DNA of 40,619 nucleotides from Nocardiaceae bacterium. GTDB taxonomy: Bacteria > Actinomycetota > Actinomycetes > Mycobacteriales > Mycobacteriaceae. The stretch is from positions 1 to 40,619 of the forward strand of contig JAJFUQ010000100.1 of NCBI GenBank assembly GCA_021372355.1. Reading direction: 5' to 3'. The position numbers and the translations under genes are program-made. Shown here one piece after another: positions 1 through 9,710 of the stretch (its first letter is position 1; each line of letters begins with the position of its first letter). The notes beneath the pieces are model-generated. The model had not been told where the DNA came from. It did no database searches and saw nothing but the letters and a program-made list of their open reading frames with translations.

Positions 1-1
1 G

Positions 2-106
2 GACCTCGAGGCCGTCGCTCAGCAAATGAACCGACGCCCACGCAAAACACTCGACTGGGAAACCCCAGCCGAGCGTCTCACTAAACTACTGCCCACCACC
101 ATCTAG
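2..106 (+). CDS. IS30-family transposase, C-terminal fragment (cut by window edge)
   Basis: Frame 2 from the window edge encodes 34 residues and a TAG stop. The segment NRRPRKTLDWETPAE matches the conserved end of IS30-type transposases (RPRK-TL-W-TPAE), which closes the DDE catalytic domain. The start and the catalytic triad lie outside the window, so it cannot be told whether the gene is intact. It is followed directly by a probable terminal repeat, and katG ends about 100 bp further on the other strand. The family call rests on one short motif. Confidence 0.75.
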   Translation, partial: DLEAVAQQMNRRPRKTLDWETPAERLTKLLPTTI

Positions 107-107
107 C

Positions 108-139
108 AGCGGTGTTGCAACCACCCCTTGAATTCGCCT
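108..139. repeat. Probable right terminal inverted repeat of the IS30-type element
   Basis: The sequence starting GGTGTTGCAACCACCCC lies immediately after the transposase stop. IS30-family elements of actinobacteria commonly end in a repeat rich in GTGTTGCA-type sequence. The matching left end is outside the window, so the exact boundary and any target duplication cannot be set. Confidence 0.45.
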
Positions 140-155
140 GACTACGGTCAAATGT

Positions 156-195
156 CCACGATCCGGCCACTCGCTGAGGAATGGCCGGATCGTGG
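156..195 (-). terminator. Terminator hairpin after katG
   Basis: A perfect 14-bp inverted repeat (CCACGATCCGGCCA at 156-169, TGGCCGGATCGTGG at 182-195) with a 12-nt loop lies 15 bases past the katG stop. On the minus strand it is followed by a short T-containing run (ACATTTG). It probably ends the furA-katG transcript and insulates it from the IS element. Confidence 0.75.
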
Positions 196-209
196 AACAA
201 AACGACGAG

Positions 210-2844
<2,635 letters not shown>

Positions 2845-2862
2845 GGTTCCGAGTCTGCACGG

Positions 2863-2886
2863 TTTTCTTGATCGATTCAAGTAATT
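2863..2886 (-). promoter_or_regulatory. Candidate FurA operator upstream of furA
   Basis: An AT-rich patch in GC-rich DNA, 19-42 bases before the furA start, contains the dyad CTTGA-TCGAT-TCAAG (2867-2881) flanked by TTTT and TAATT. AT-rich operators just upstream of furA are the known autoregulation site in mycobacteria. The dyad is seen; FurA binding is inferred. Confidence 0.5.
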
Positions 2887-2899
2887 GGATGATTCGATT

Positions 2900-3298
2900 T
2901 CAAGATTTTTCCGCAGGCAGTTGGACACCTAGCCGCCAGACGTTCCGGTCGTTCTCGCGGATGTATTGGAACTGGTCGAGCAGGTGGGTCGCGATGGCGA
3001 GACCCCGGCCACGGTCGGCGAGTGGATCGGGCATCTCGAACATTTCCGGATCGAGCATTGCCGGCGGCGCGTCGTCGGAGAACTCGCCGCGCAACCAACG
3101 GTCGCGCACGGCGACGGTCAGTGAAAGAAGCACGGGTTGCTCGGCCGCTCCGTGCTCGATGATGTTTGCCAAAATCTCCATCGCCGCCGTTTCGAAGCGG
3201 ATTCGGACGTCTTCGGACACTTGGGGATCGCGCGCGACCGCGGCGATCAGGTCGTGAACGGCATCGAGGCAACCCGGTTCGGCACCGACCTCGAGCAT
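2900..3298 (-). CDS. RsbW-like anti-sigma factor / serine kinase (HATPase)
   Basis: GHKL-type ATPase of 132 residues, the usual size for partner-switching kinases such as RsbW and SpoIIAB. The N-box is ETAAMEILANIIEHG, with Glu41, Asn45 and His49. The G1 box is DRGRGLAIATHL (95-106). Such proteins bind either a sigma factor or a target, and phosphorylate a STAS antagonist. The STAS gene lies immediately upstream. ATG 3298 was chosen because GAGG lies 8 nt upstream; an alternative ATG at 3319 would overlap the STAS stop by 11 nt but has no clear ribosome site. It is the last gene of the four-gene operon and ends 55 bp before furA. No sigma factor gene is nearby, so its target is unknown. Confidence 0.85.
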   Translation of the reverse strand: MLEVGAEPGCLDAVHDLIAAVARDPQVSEDVRIRFETAAMEILANIIEHGAAEQPVLLSLTVAVRDRWLRGEFSDDAPPAMLDPEMFEMPDPLADRGRGLAIATHLLDQFQYIRENDRNVWRLGVQLPAEKS

Positions 3299-3308
3299 GC
3301 TGGGGCCC

Positions 3309-3647
3309 TCAATCGCCATCGAAGGCGCGGTCGGCCGAGGGGTACGGCTTGAGAACTCGGTTGAGGTTCGTCAGGGAAAGCACGGTGTCGACCTGGGCGG
3401 TAGGCGCCGCAAGTCGAAGGTCTCCGCCTGCTTGCCGGGCGGCCTTGAGTCCCGAGATCAACGCACCCAGTCCGGAGGAATCGATGAACTCCGTGGAACT
3501 CAGTTCGACCACGATCTGAGTTTCGCCCGCACTGATGAGATCGATGATCAGTTCTCGTAGCTTGGGTGCGGCCACCATGTTCAGCCGGCCTTCCGGATGG
3601 ACGACCGTGATACCTCGGCTGTTCTTATGTGTGGAGAACTCGATCAT
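3309..3647 (-). CDS. STAS-domain anti-sigma factor antagonist (RsbV/SpoIIAA-like)
   Basis: A single STAS domain of 112 residues. The phosphorylation loop EFIDSSGLGALI is intact; by alignment with SpoIIAA the first Ser after Asp56 (Ser57) is the expected phospho-site. In partner switching the unphosphorylated form binds the kinase, and the phosphorylated form is reset by a PP2C phosphatase; both enzymes are in this operon. ATG 3647 overlaps the stop of the upstream synthase-like gene by 4 nt (ATGA), so translation is probably coupled. Placing the STAS gene directly after a membrane glycosyltransferase gene suggests that the two protein levels are matched. Confidence 0.92.
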   Translation of the reverse strand: MIEFSTHKNSRGITVVHPEGRLNMVAAPKLRELIIDLISAGETQIVVELSSTEFIDSSGLGALISGLKAARQAGGDLRLAAPTAQVDTVLSLTNLNRVLKPYPSADRAFDGD

Positions 3648-5593
3648 GTGACTCCCTTCGACGAAAACTCTGCAGAGCCGGGCTGGAACCGGACGGCCCG
3701 TATGACAACGCCGAGAATCGCGAGGTCGAGAGTCGTCCAGATCAGGTTGAACGAAACCGCCACGATTGGAAGTGTTTCGCGCCAAAGCTGAACCAGGCCG
3801 ATGACCAGCGCCGTCGCGAGCATCACCAGGACCACGAGCTGCCACCGCACCAGGTGCCATTGATATCGCTGCGGCCGTGTTGCCTGATCTGGCGAGTTCG
3901 CCGTGGCCCCGAACACGAGCTCCCGTACCACTGACACACACGCCCGTATTCGGACCGGAAACATCGCCATTCGAAATTGCTGCTCGCGCCACGCCGAGAC
4001 CCCGCGCGCGACGGTGAGAAACTGCCCAATGCTCAACACGGCGAACGGAACCAGCCGGAGAAAGTAGTCGGAGTCGTACGCGGTGATCGGCAGAACGCCG
4101 AACCCGAGATACACCGCCGGCGCGACGAAGTAGATGACCGCTGCGAAGCCCGTCAGGCAGCTCCCCAAAGTCGCCGTGTACAGCAGTTTCTGCGCCACCG
4201 TCAAACCATGCTTGAATGCGGGATTCTCGCGGACCAGCGCCCACATCGCACCTTGGTCCTGCGCAAATCGTCGATTGATGACCGATTGCAGGTTCCAGTC
4301 AGCCTGTCCGTGCGCGAGGACTTCACGGTGGTATGCGCTACGCCATCCCGCCGCATGAAGTCGCATCGAGACCGTGAATTGATCGGTCACCTCGCTGCTT
4401 CCGGTCGCATGCGGCGCCGGCCCGGCAGAGCCCGGTTCGAGGTCGATCGCATGGGCCAGGCTCTGGATGGAAGTGATCGCCGCAAGCGGGGAGAATTCGT
4501 GGTGGACCAAGGCCTCGACTGCGGCGCGGTCCAGAATCGAGACTTCGGCGGGCGCTGGATCCAGGTCCGGCGCGAGTTCGGCGAGATCGGCACGAATCGC
4601 TTCCATGTCCGAAAGAACCATTCCGCGGGCCACGGTGTGAACGCGGTTCTGCAGCGTGTAAGCCGTCTCGCTGAGTGGGCGCCGCCGTTTGATGTCCTCT
4701 TCCGCAGCGTGCACTGCGTCGGCGATCTGTTCGAGGGCGGCCGCGATCCGAGGTTCTGCGTCGACGATCCCCGGGCGGGCTCTGCGCACCAGCCGGCTGG
4801 CTTCGGCGATGGTACTGACAACCCGCTTTTCGACCGAGTGTGCGTAATCCGTCACACCGACCCGCATGATCGCCTCACGGCGGAAGATCGCGTTCGACCC
4901 GCAGAAGTAGGCAGCATTCCACCCGTCCTTGCCCGCCAGGACAGGGCCGTACAACAGGGGAGAACGAACGGCGTACGGGTCGCCGTTCGGGACGTTGGCG
5001 ACCGACAGGGGGGTCTGAACGAGCGCCATCTGGTCGTCGCGGAAGTAACCCAGCGTCCGGTCCAGGAAGTCTGCTCGCGGAACATGCGCGCCGTCCAGGA
5101 CGAGAACGAACTCGCCATCGGTCCACAGCATCGCGTTGGCAAGTTCGCCGCTACCGTCGAGGCCCACGGCGTCTGTGGTGGACGTAGACGGGAGGTAGCC
5201 GACGTTCAGTCGAGCAGCGGCAGCCTCCAGATCCGCTCTGTCTCGGGAGTCGACTATCCAGGTTGTGTGCGGATACTGCAGCGACTGGGTCGCGCGCGTT
5301 GTCGACGTGACGAGTTCGAGTGGCACGTCGCGCGCCATGACGAAGACGTCGACCGCGAGGTCGGGCGCCGCTGGTGGTGGGGTCGACCGCCGATAGGGCC
5401 GCCAGAGCGTCATGCCGAACACGGCCGAACCAACCACCGTGAACGTCTCTGCGACGACCAGGGGAACGGAAATCCACCAATGTGTCCAGTTCACCGATGC
5501 CGTCCATCGCCACCAGATGTAGTTGACCCCGAACAACGCCGTGCTGACGACGAGAAGTCGCCTGGACACGACGTGGAACACGCGCGGCGTCAT
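3644..5593 (-). CDS. Cellulose-synthase-like (GT2) membrane protein with altered catalytic motifs
   Basis: A 649-residue membrane protein resembling the BcsA core. It has two N-terminal membrane segments (about 12-30 and 40-62), a GT-A-like cytoplasmic part (78-450), then about four membrane segments (465-635). Recognisable blocks are LDGAHVPRADFL (166-177), YFCGSNAIFRR (229-239) and NPAFKHGLTVAQKLLY (457-472). Several catalytic residues differ from BcsA: DxD reads DGA (167-169), the TED block reads TDQ (403-405), and QxxRW aligns with RRFAQ (441-445). About 150 mostly helical residues (247-400) are inserted before the TED position. No C-terminal PilZ domain is seen. It overlaps the phosphatase gene and the STAS gene by ATGA-type junctions. 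It could be a divergent polysaccharide synthase or a catalytically inactive regulator; the substrate is unknown. Confidence 0.8.
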   Translation of the reverse strand: MTPRVFHVVSRRLLVVSTALFGVNYIWWRWTASVNWTHWWISVPLVVAETFTVVGSAVFGMTLWRPYRRSTPPPAAPDLAVDVFVMARDVPLELVTSTTRATQSLQYPHTTWIVDSRDRADLEAAAARLNVGYLPSTSTTDAVGLDGSGELANAMLWTDGEFVLVLDGAHVPRADFLDRTLGYFRDDQMALVQTPLSVANVPNGDPYAVRSPLLYGPVLAGKDGWNAAYFCGSNAIFRREAIMRVGVTDYAHSVEKRVVSTIAEASRLVRRARPGIVDAEPRIAAALEQIADAVHAAEEDIKRRRPLSETAYTLQNRVHTVARGMVLSDMEAIRADLAELAPDLDPAPAEVSILDRAAVEALVHHEFSPLAAITSIQSLAHAIDLEPGSAGPAPHATGSSEVTDQFTVSMRLHAAGWRSAYHREVLAHGQADWNLQSVINRRFAQDQGAMWALVRENPAFKHGLTVAQKLLYTATLGSCLTGFAAVIYFVAPAVYLGFGVLPITAYDSDYFLRLVPFAVLSIGQFLTVARGVSAWREQQFRMAMFPVRIRACVSVVRELVFGATANSPDQATRPQRYQWHLVRWQLVVLVMLATALVIGLVQLWRETLPIVAVSFNLIWTTLDLAILGVVIRAVRFQPGSAEFSSKGVT

Positions 5594-6807
5594 TGCGGCA
5601 CTCGGCGGATGGCGATCAGCGTGACGTCGTCGGGCAGCACCGTCTCGCGCAGTCGCGCCTGGACGGCTCCGGCGAGATCCGCGGGTGTCTCGTAGCGTCT
5701 GAGGAAGTCCGCGAGCGCGCCGCGATCAGAGTCCTCGGCAAGGATGTCGAGAAGCCCGTCGGAGCACAGAACGAGCGCTGCGCCGGGTTCGAGATGAATT
5801 GTTCGCGCCGTCCAGGTCGTGCCGACGCCCAGCGGCAGATCGCCAGTGGACAACGGGGTGGTCGAGCCGTCGACGTGGCGAATCAGGGAAGTCCCCTGCC
5901 CGGCGTCGACGTATTCGACCGTGTGCGAAGTCGGTTCGAGTCGGCTGTGGAACGCCGTTGCGAAGCTGCCGGTCCGTTCGAAATCGTCCGCCAGTTGATC
6001 CGACACCATGCCGATGACCCCGGACAGCTTCGAGTTCGGTACCGAATCGAGTGCTCGGGTGGTGCCACGCAGGGCCGACCGGACGCTGGCGGTGAGGATC
6101 GCGGCGGGGATTCCCTTGCCCATGACGTCGACGACAGTGAAGTATGCGCCGCGAGCTGTCGTGTAATGGTCGTAGAAGTCGCCTCCGACCGCGAACGCGG
6201 GCACGCAAACTGCCGCGACCTCGTAGCCCGGAATATCGGTGAGTGTCTTGGGCAGTAGTTCCCTTTGCACCTGCGCCGCGCGGTCGAGTTCGGCAGACTG
6301 CTCCAACTCCCGCTGCACCCACGAGGCGAGTTCGGCGAAGGCCTTGAGTTCACTGGAGTTGAGGCTGCGTGGTCGCGAGTCATAGATGCAGAAGACCCCG
6401 ACGTAATGTCCGCCCGGACCGTACAGCGGGTGGCCGGCGTAGAACCGCACTCCGTCGTCGCCCCCGACACCCGGCAGGCACGCGAAGTCCGAGATGGTCG
6501 TTGCGTCTTCCACGATGTAAACCGGGTTGGCGGGCTCGCGATAGGCGCGCGCTATCGTCACCTGGCACATCGTTAGTTCCCGCGGGATCGGATCCTCCCG
6601 CAGTCCCGCCACGGACTTGAACCACTGGTGGCGGTCATCGATGACGGAGATCGATGACATCGGTACTTCGAACATGATCTTTGCGACGCGAATGATCTGA
6701 TCGAATCGGTCTTCCGGTGCCGTGCCGATGCGGCCACCCACCTGTTCGGCTGCACGCAAACGCTCCCGCTCGACCGCGGGCGAGATGAATGCATTCTCAA
6801 TCGCCAT
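5590..6807 (-). CDS. GAF-SpoIIE (PP2C-type) serine phosphatase
   Basis: A 405-residue RsbU/SpoIIE-like phosphatase. A GAF domain (about 30-165) lies before a helical linker (about 150-180) and the PP2C domain (185-405). Metal-binding acidic positions are present: GGDFYD (208-213), VVDVMGKG (225-232), CSDGLLD (348-354) and PDDVTL (392-397). It should dephosphorylate the STAS protein encoded two genes downstream, with the GAF domain as the signal input. ATG 6807 was chosen; a TTG at 6861 would extend it through the promoter. TAGACT (6837-6842) fits a -10 box, giving a leader of about 23 nt. It is the first gene of the operon and its stop overlaps the next start by ATGA. Confidence 0.9.
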   Translation of the reverse strand: MAIENAFISPAVERERLRAAEQVGGRIGTAPEDRFDQIIRVAKIMFEVPMSSISVIDDRHQWFKSVAGLREDPIPRELTMCQVTIARAYREPANPVYIVEDATTISDFACLPGVGGDDGVRFYAGHPLYGPGGHYVGVFCIYDSRPRSLNSSELKAFAELASWVQRELEQSAELDRAAQVQRELLPKTLTDIPGYEVAAVCVPAFAVGGDFYDHYTTARGAYFTVVDVMGKGIPAAILTASVRSALRGTTRALDSVPNSKLSGVIGMVSDQLADDFERTGSFATAFHSRLEPTSHTVEYVDAGQGTSLIRHVDGSTTPLSTGDLPLGVGTTWTARTIHLEPGAALVLCSDGLLDILAEDSDRGALADFLRRYETPADLAGAVQARLRETVLPDDVTLIAIRRVPQ

Positions 6808-6836
6808 CGGACGTCCAGAGCGGGTGTCGGCGCACG

Positions 6837-6858
6837 AGTCTAGCCTAGTTTGCAAACT
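6837..6858 (-). promoter_or_regulatory. Promoter of the partner-switch operon with a 12-bp palindrome
   Basis: On the minus strand a TAGACT -10 hexamer (6837-6842) lies 5 bases downstream of the perfect palindrome AGTTTGCAAACT (6847-6858). The palindrome sits in the -10/-35 spacer, a classic repressor position, and is also about 100 bases upstream of the divergent GGDEF-EAL start. The palindrome is seen directly; the binding protein is unknown. Confidence 0.5.
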
Positions 6859-6949
6859 CAATTCGATACGACATCAACAGAATTGAATGCGAAACCGCGC
6901 CCTGGTCCGGGGAATCGCGAAGGCCTCCGGATGGGGCTTGGATTGCACT

Positions 6950-6955
6950 TACGAT
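6950..6955 (+). promoter_or_regulatory. -10 box of a leaderless GGDEF-EAL gene
   Basis: TACGAT lies 6 nt before a GTG at 6962, the spacing seen at many other starts in this window (TAnnnT, 6-8 nt, start codon). It supports GTG 6962 as the first codon of the GGDEF-EAL gene. Confidence 0.4.
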
Positions 6956-6961
6956 GACTCA

Positions 6962-9268
6962 GTGCAGGTCGAAAGCCAAGCGCTGGAAAGCCGTTCGTCC
7001 GGCGCTGATCGATTGCCGAGAACATCGATGCGATCGGCAGGCGTTCGCATGCGCATTTTCGCTCAGCGTGCACTGTCATTCGTTACCGCCGGTTTTCTCG
7101 TCACGATCATCCCCAGAGTTCGTCCCACGCCCGGTTACTCGATTTGGTTCGATGGCGTCTGGCAATGCGCGGCATTCTTTGCGTCCGCGATCATCTGCTC
7201 ACTGCGGATATCACTGGGGACGACCCATCGGTCGTTCTGGGTGTGCATCAATGTCGCGTTGTACTGCGACGCCCTCGCCGAGGCGCTGTGGTTGTGGACC
7301 GTAGGTGAGTCCGACGCGGGCCAGGCGTCTCCGGCCGACGGATTCTGGCTGGCGTGCTACGTGTGGATTCTGGTCGGGCTCGTCATCTTGATCCGCGACC
7401 GCGTCGGGAGCCTCACGAGCACGACCGTCGCCGACGCGGCGATCGTCGGATTCGGGGCGGCCGCGGCGGGTTCGGCAGCGCTCGCCCCCTACGTGACGGC
7501 GACGTCCGGCGGTTTCGTCGCGAATTTCGTCAACATCGGATACCCGATCCTCGATCTCGGGTTTCTCATCGGGATTCTTGCTGTCATCACGATCTACCGA
7601 TGGCAACCTCCGCCCGGGGTATGGATGCTGTTCGCCGCGCTTTCCATCTGGGAAATCGCGGACCTTCTGTTCGTGGTCGAAGTCGCGGGAAGCAACTACC
7701 TCTCCGGTGGGGTAGGCGATGCCCTGTATGTCGTCGCCGCGATTGTGGCGGCTTTTGCCCCCGGACACCGGGACCACACCCGACGCCCGATTCCGCGCTG
7801 GCTCCCGATGGTCATTCCCGTCCTGGCCAGCACCGCGGCGGTCCTGATCTTGTTCTTTCAGGCCACTTTGGCTCCCGGCCAGCTCGCGCGGTGGGCCGCG
7901 TTGGCTGCAGTCGCAGCGGCGGGCGCCCGGGTGAGCATGGTGTACTCCCAGACGCAGCGCAGTGCCGAGTTGTCGAGACTCGCCCACACGGACGACCTCA
8001 CCGGGCTTCTGAACCGGCGGGGCTTTTTCCGCGCGCACCATCCCCTCCTGCGCTCAGCGGCGACGCATGCCGTCCTGGTACTGGACCTCGACCGGTTCAA
8101 AGACATCAACGACAGCTTGGGGCACCACTACGGGGACGACCTGCTGCGTGCCGCGGCTGACCGCATACTCGAAGTCTTGCCACACACCAGTCATATCGCG
8201 CGCTTCGGCGGAGACGAGTTCGCCGTGGCCGTTCCCGCGATTCGGCGCGCGGATGCGGCTCGCATCGCGGACTCGTTGTTCGACCGACTGACCGAGCCGT
8301 TCGACCTTGCAGGTCTCGACGTCATGGTCGGGGTGAGCATCGGGATCGCGCAGTTTCCGGTTCACGGCCGGGAAACGGATACGCTGCTGCGCCACGCCGA
8401 CTTCGCGATGTTCCAGTCGAAGCGAAGTGGTTCCGGACCCGCCTTCTATGCCTTCGACACACCCGACACAGACTCGATAGGTTCGGGACGATCGGGCCTC
8501 GAACTGGTGGGAGAGTTCCGAGCCGCGATCGATGCGCGCACGCTTGATGTCCACTATCAGCCGATTCACGAGGTCGCGAGCGGATCGGTCGTCGGTGCGG
8601 AGGCGTTGCTGCGGTGGGTTCATCCGGTGCATGGCTTGCTCGGCCCCGGACTTCTTCTCCCGCTGGCGATTCGCCATGGTCTCATGCCGAATCTGACGCG
8701 GGCCGTACTCGACATCGCTCTCCGAGCGGCCCGGCGGTGGCACGACAGCGGACATCCGATTTCGGTGTCCGTGAACATCTCGCCGTCCATCCTCCAGCAG
8801 GAAAAGCTCGTCGAATCGATCCTGGGCACTACGGCGGCCGCGGGCGTACCGCCGACTTCCCTCGTCCTCGAGATCACCGAAGACCACTTCGTCGGTGACT
8901 ACCGGCGGACCCGGGAAGTTCTGGACAGCCTGCGTCGCGCCGGCGTCCGGATCAGCCTTGACGACTTTGGCCAAGGACACTCGATCCTGGAGTACTTACG
9001 CGAACTCACGATCGACGAGGTCAAGCTCGACCGCTCGTTCGTCAGTGACCTCGCGTCGGATTCCCGGACCGACGCGATCGTCGCCACCACCATCTACCTC
9101 GCGCACACGTTGGGCGCCCGCGTCGTCGCCGAGGGTGTCGAAACCGCCGCGATCGATCGCGAACTGCACAATTACGGCTGCGACCTGGCGCAGGGCAATC
9201 ACTACTCGCCGGCGTTGTCCGCGGTCGATATCGAGACGTACCTGAGCGTTCGCGGTCAGACTCGGTGA
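6962..9268 (+). CDS. Membrane GGDEF-EAL protein (c-di-GMP synthesis/degradation)
   Basis: About 768 residues. An N-terminal region of roughly eight membrane segments is followed by a GGDEF domain and an EAL domain. The cyclase motif RFGGDEFAV is intact, and no RxxD inhibitory site is seen five residues before it. The EAL domain keeps AEALLRW, SVNIS, LEITED, LDDFGQGHS, DEVKLDRSF and VVAEGVET, so metal- and substrate-binding positions look complete. Either or both activities are possible. GTG 6962 was chosen because of the TACGAT box 6 nt upstream; an ATG at 6887 would add 25 residues without a ribosome site, and ATGs at 7028 and 7049 are further options. It is divergent from the partner-switch operon and shares its control region. 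Confidence 0.9.
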   Translation: MQVESQALESRSSGADRLPRTSMRSAGVRMRIFAQRALSFVTAGFLVTIIPRVRPTPGYSIWFDGVWQCAAFFASAIICSLRISLGTTHRSFWVCINVALYCDALAEALWLWTVGESDAGQASPADGFWLACYVWILVGLVILIRDRVGSLTSTTVADAAIVGFGAAAAGSAALAPYVTATSGGFVANFVNIGYPILDLGFLIGILAVITIYRWQPPPGVWMLFAALSIWEIADLLFVVEVAGSNYLSGGVGDALYVVAAIVAAFAPGHRDHTRRPIPRWLPMVIPVLASTAAVLILFFQATLAPGQLARWAALAAVAAAGARVSMVYSQTQRSAELSRLAHTDDLTGLLNRRGFFRAHHPLLRSAATHAVLVLDLDRFKDINDSLGHHYGDDLLRAAADRILEVLPHTSHIARFGGDEFAVAVPAIRRADAARIADSLFDRLTEPFDLAGLDVMVGVSIGIAQFPVHGRETDTLLRHADFAMFQSKRSGSGPAFYAFDTPDTDSIGSGRSGLELVGEFRAAIDARTLDVHYQPIHEVASGSVVGAEALLRWVHPVHGLLGPGLLLPLAIRHGLMPNLTRAVLDIALRAARRWHDSGHPISVSVNISPSILQQEKLVESILGTTAAAGVPPTSLVLEITEDHFVGDYRRTREVLDSLRRAGVRISLDDFGQGHSILEYLRELTIDEVKLDRSFVSDLASDSRTDAIVATTIYLAHTLGARVVAEGVETAAIDRELHNYGCDLAQGNHYSPALSAVDIETYLSVRGQTR

Positions 9269-9312
9269 ATCAGTGCGGACGCCTGATCACTGATGTTCGC
9301 GGCACCGCTAAG

Positions 9313-9627
9313 TCACTCCGACGACTTCGGCACGAAGATTCCGGTGATGTCGGCATTCTTGATCGGCGTCTTGGCGTTCTGCTGAACGCGGCACAGGAGG
9401 TCAATGGCAGAGATGCCGGAATCGACTTGCTGCGGCGTCGGGTCCTGATCCTTGTTCTGCTCTTTGAGGAACTTGGTCACCGTGACGCGCTGCTCATCCT
9501 TCGCCTGACCGATGTACTCGTTGCATGGCGTGTCGCCACCCTTGTTGAGCACCTCGACCTTGGAACAGCCGGCAACGCTGAGCAGGACGGCGGAAGCCGC
9601 GAAGGCGGCGGCGAGTACGCGTTTCAT
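9313..9627 (-). CDS. Small secreted lipoprotein, HdeA-like Cys pattern
   Basis: A 104-residue precursor. It has a lipoprotein signal peptide (MKRVLAAAFAASAVLLSVAGC, written here as its start MKRV and lipobox SVAGC) with the acylated Cys at position 21. The mature part has two further cysteines (in DTPCNEYI and IDLLCRVQ) at a spacing reminiscent of the HdeA acid chaperone family, with an intervening helical segment. Function is not known; an acid-stress or periplasmic chaperone role is only a suggestion. AAGGTGTGA precedes the ATG as ribosome site. It is convergent with the GGDEF-EAL gene, 44 bp away. Confidence 0.75.
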   Translation of the reverse strand: MKRVLAAAFAASAVLLSVAGCSKVEVLNKGGDTPCNEYIGQAKDEQRVTVTKFLKEQNKDQDPTPQQVDSGISAIDLLCRVQQNAKTPIKNADITGIFVPKSSE

Positions 9628-9710
9628 CAGTAAGTCACACCTTTGTGCGGAGCAGGGCTATCGGTATTCATTGCTTTCCCGATTTTGGTGCGCTCTAACA
9701 ATTTCCGCGC

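Noticed and set aside
3977..5695. A 572-residue open frame opposite the synthase-like gene
   Set aside because: Arg-rich antisense shadow without domain; the minus frame has membrane segments and BcsA-like blocks.
9269..9294. Weak hairpin after the GGDEF-EAL gene
   Set aside because: A 7-bp stem with a 12-nt loop and no T run; too weak to call a terminator.
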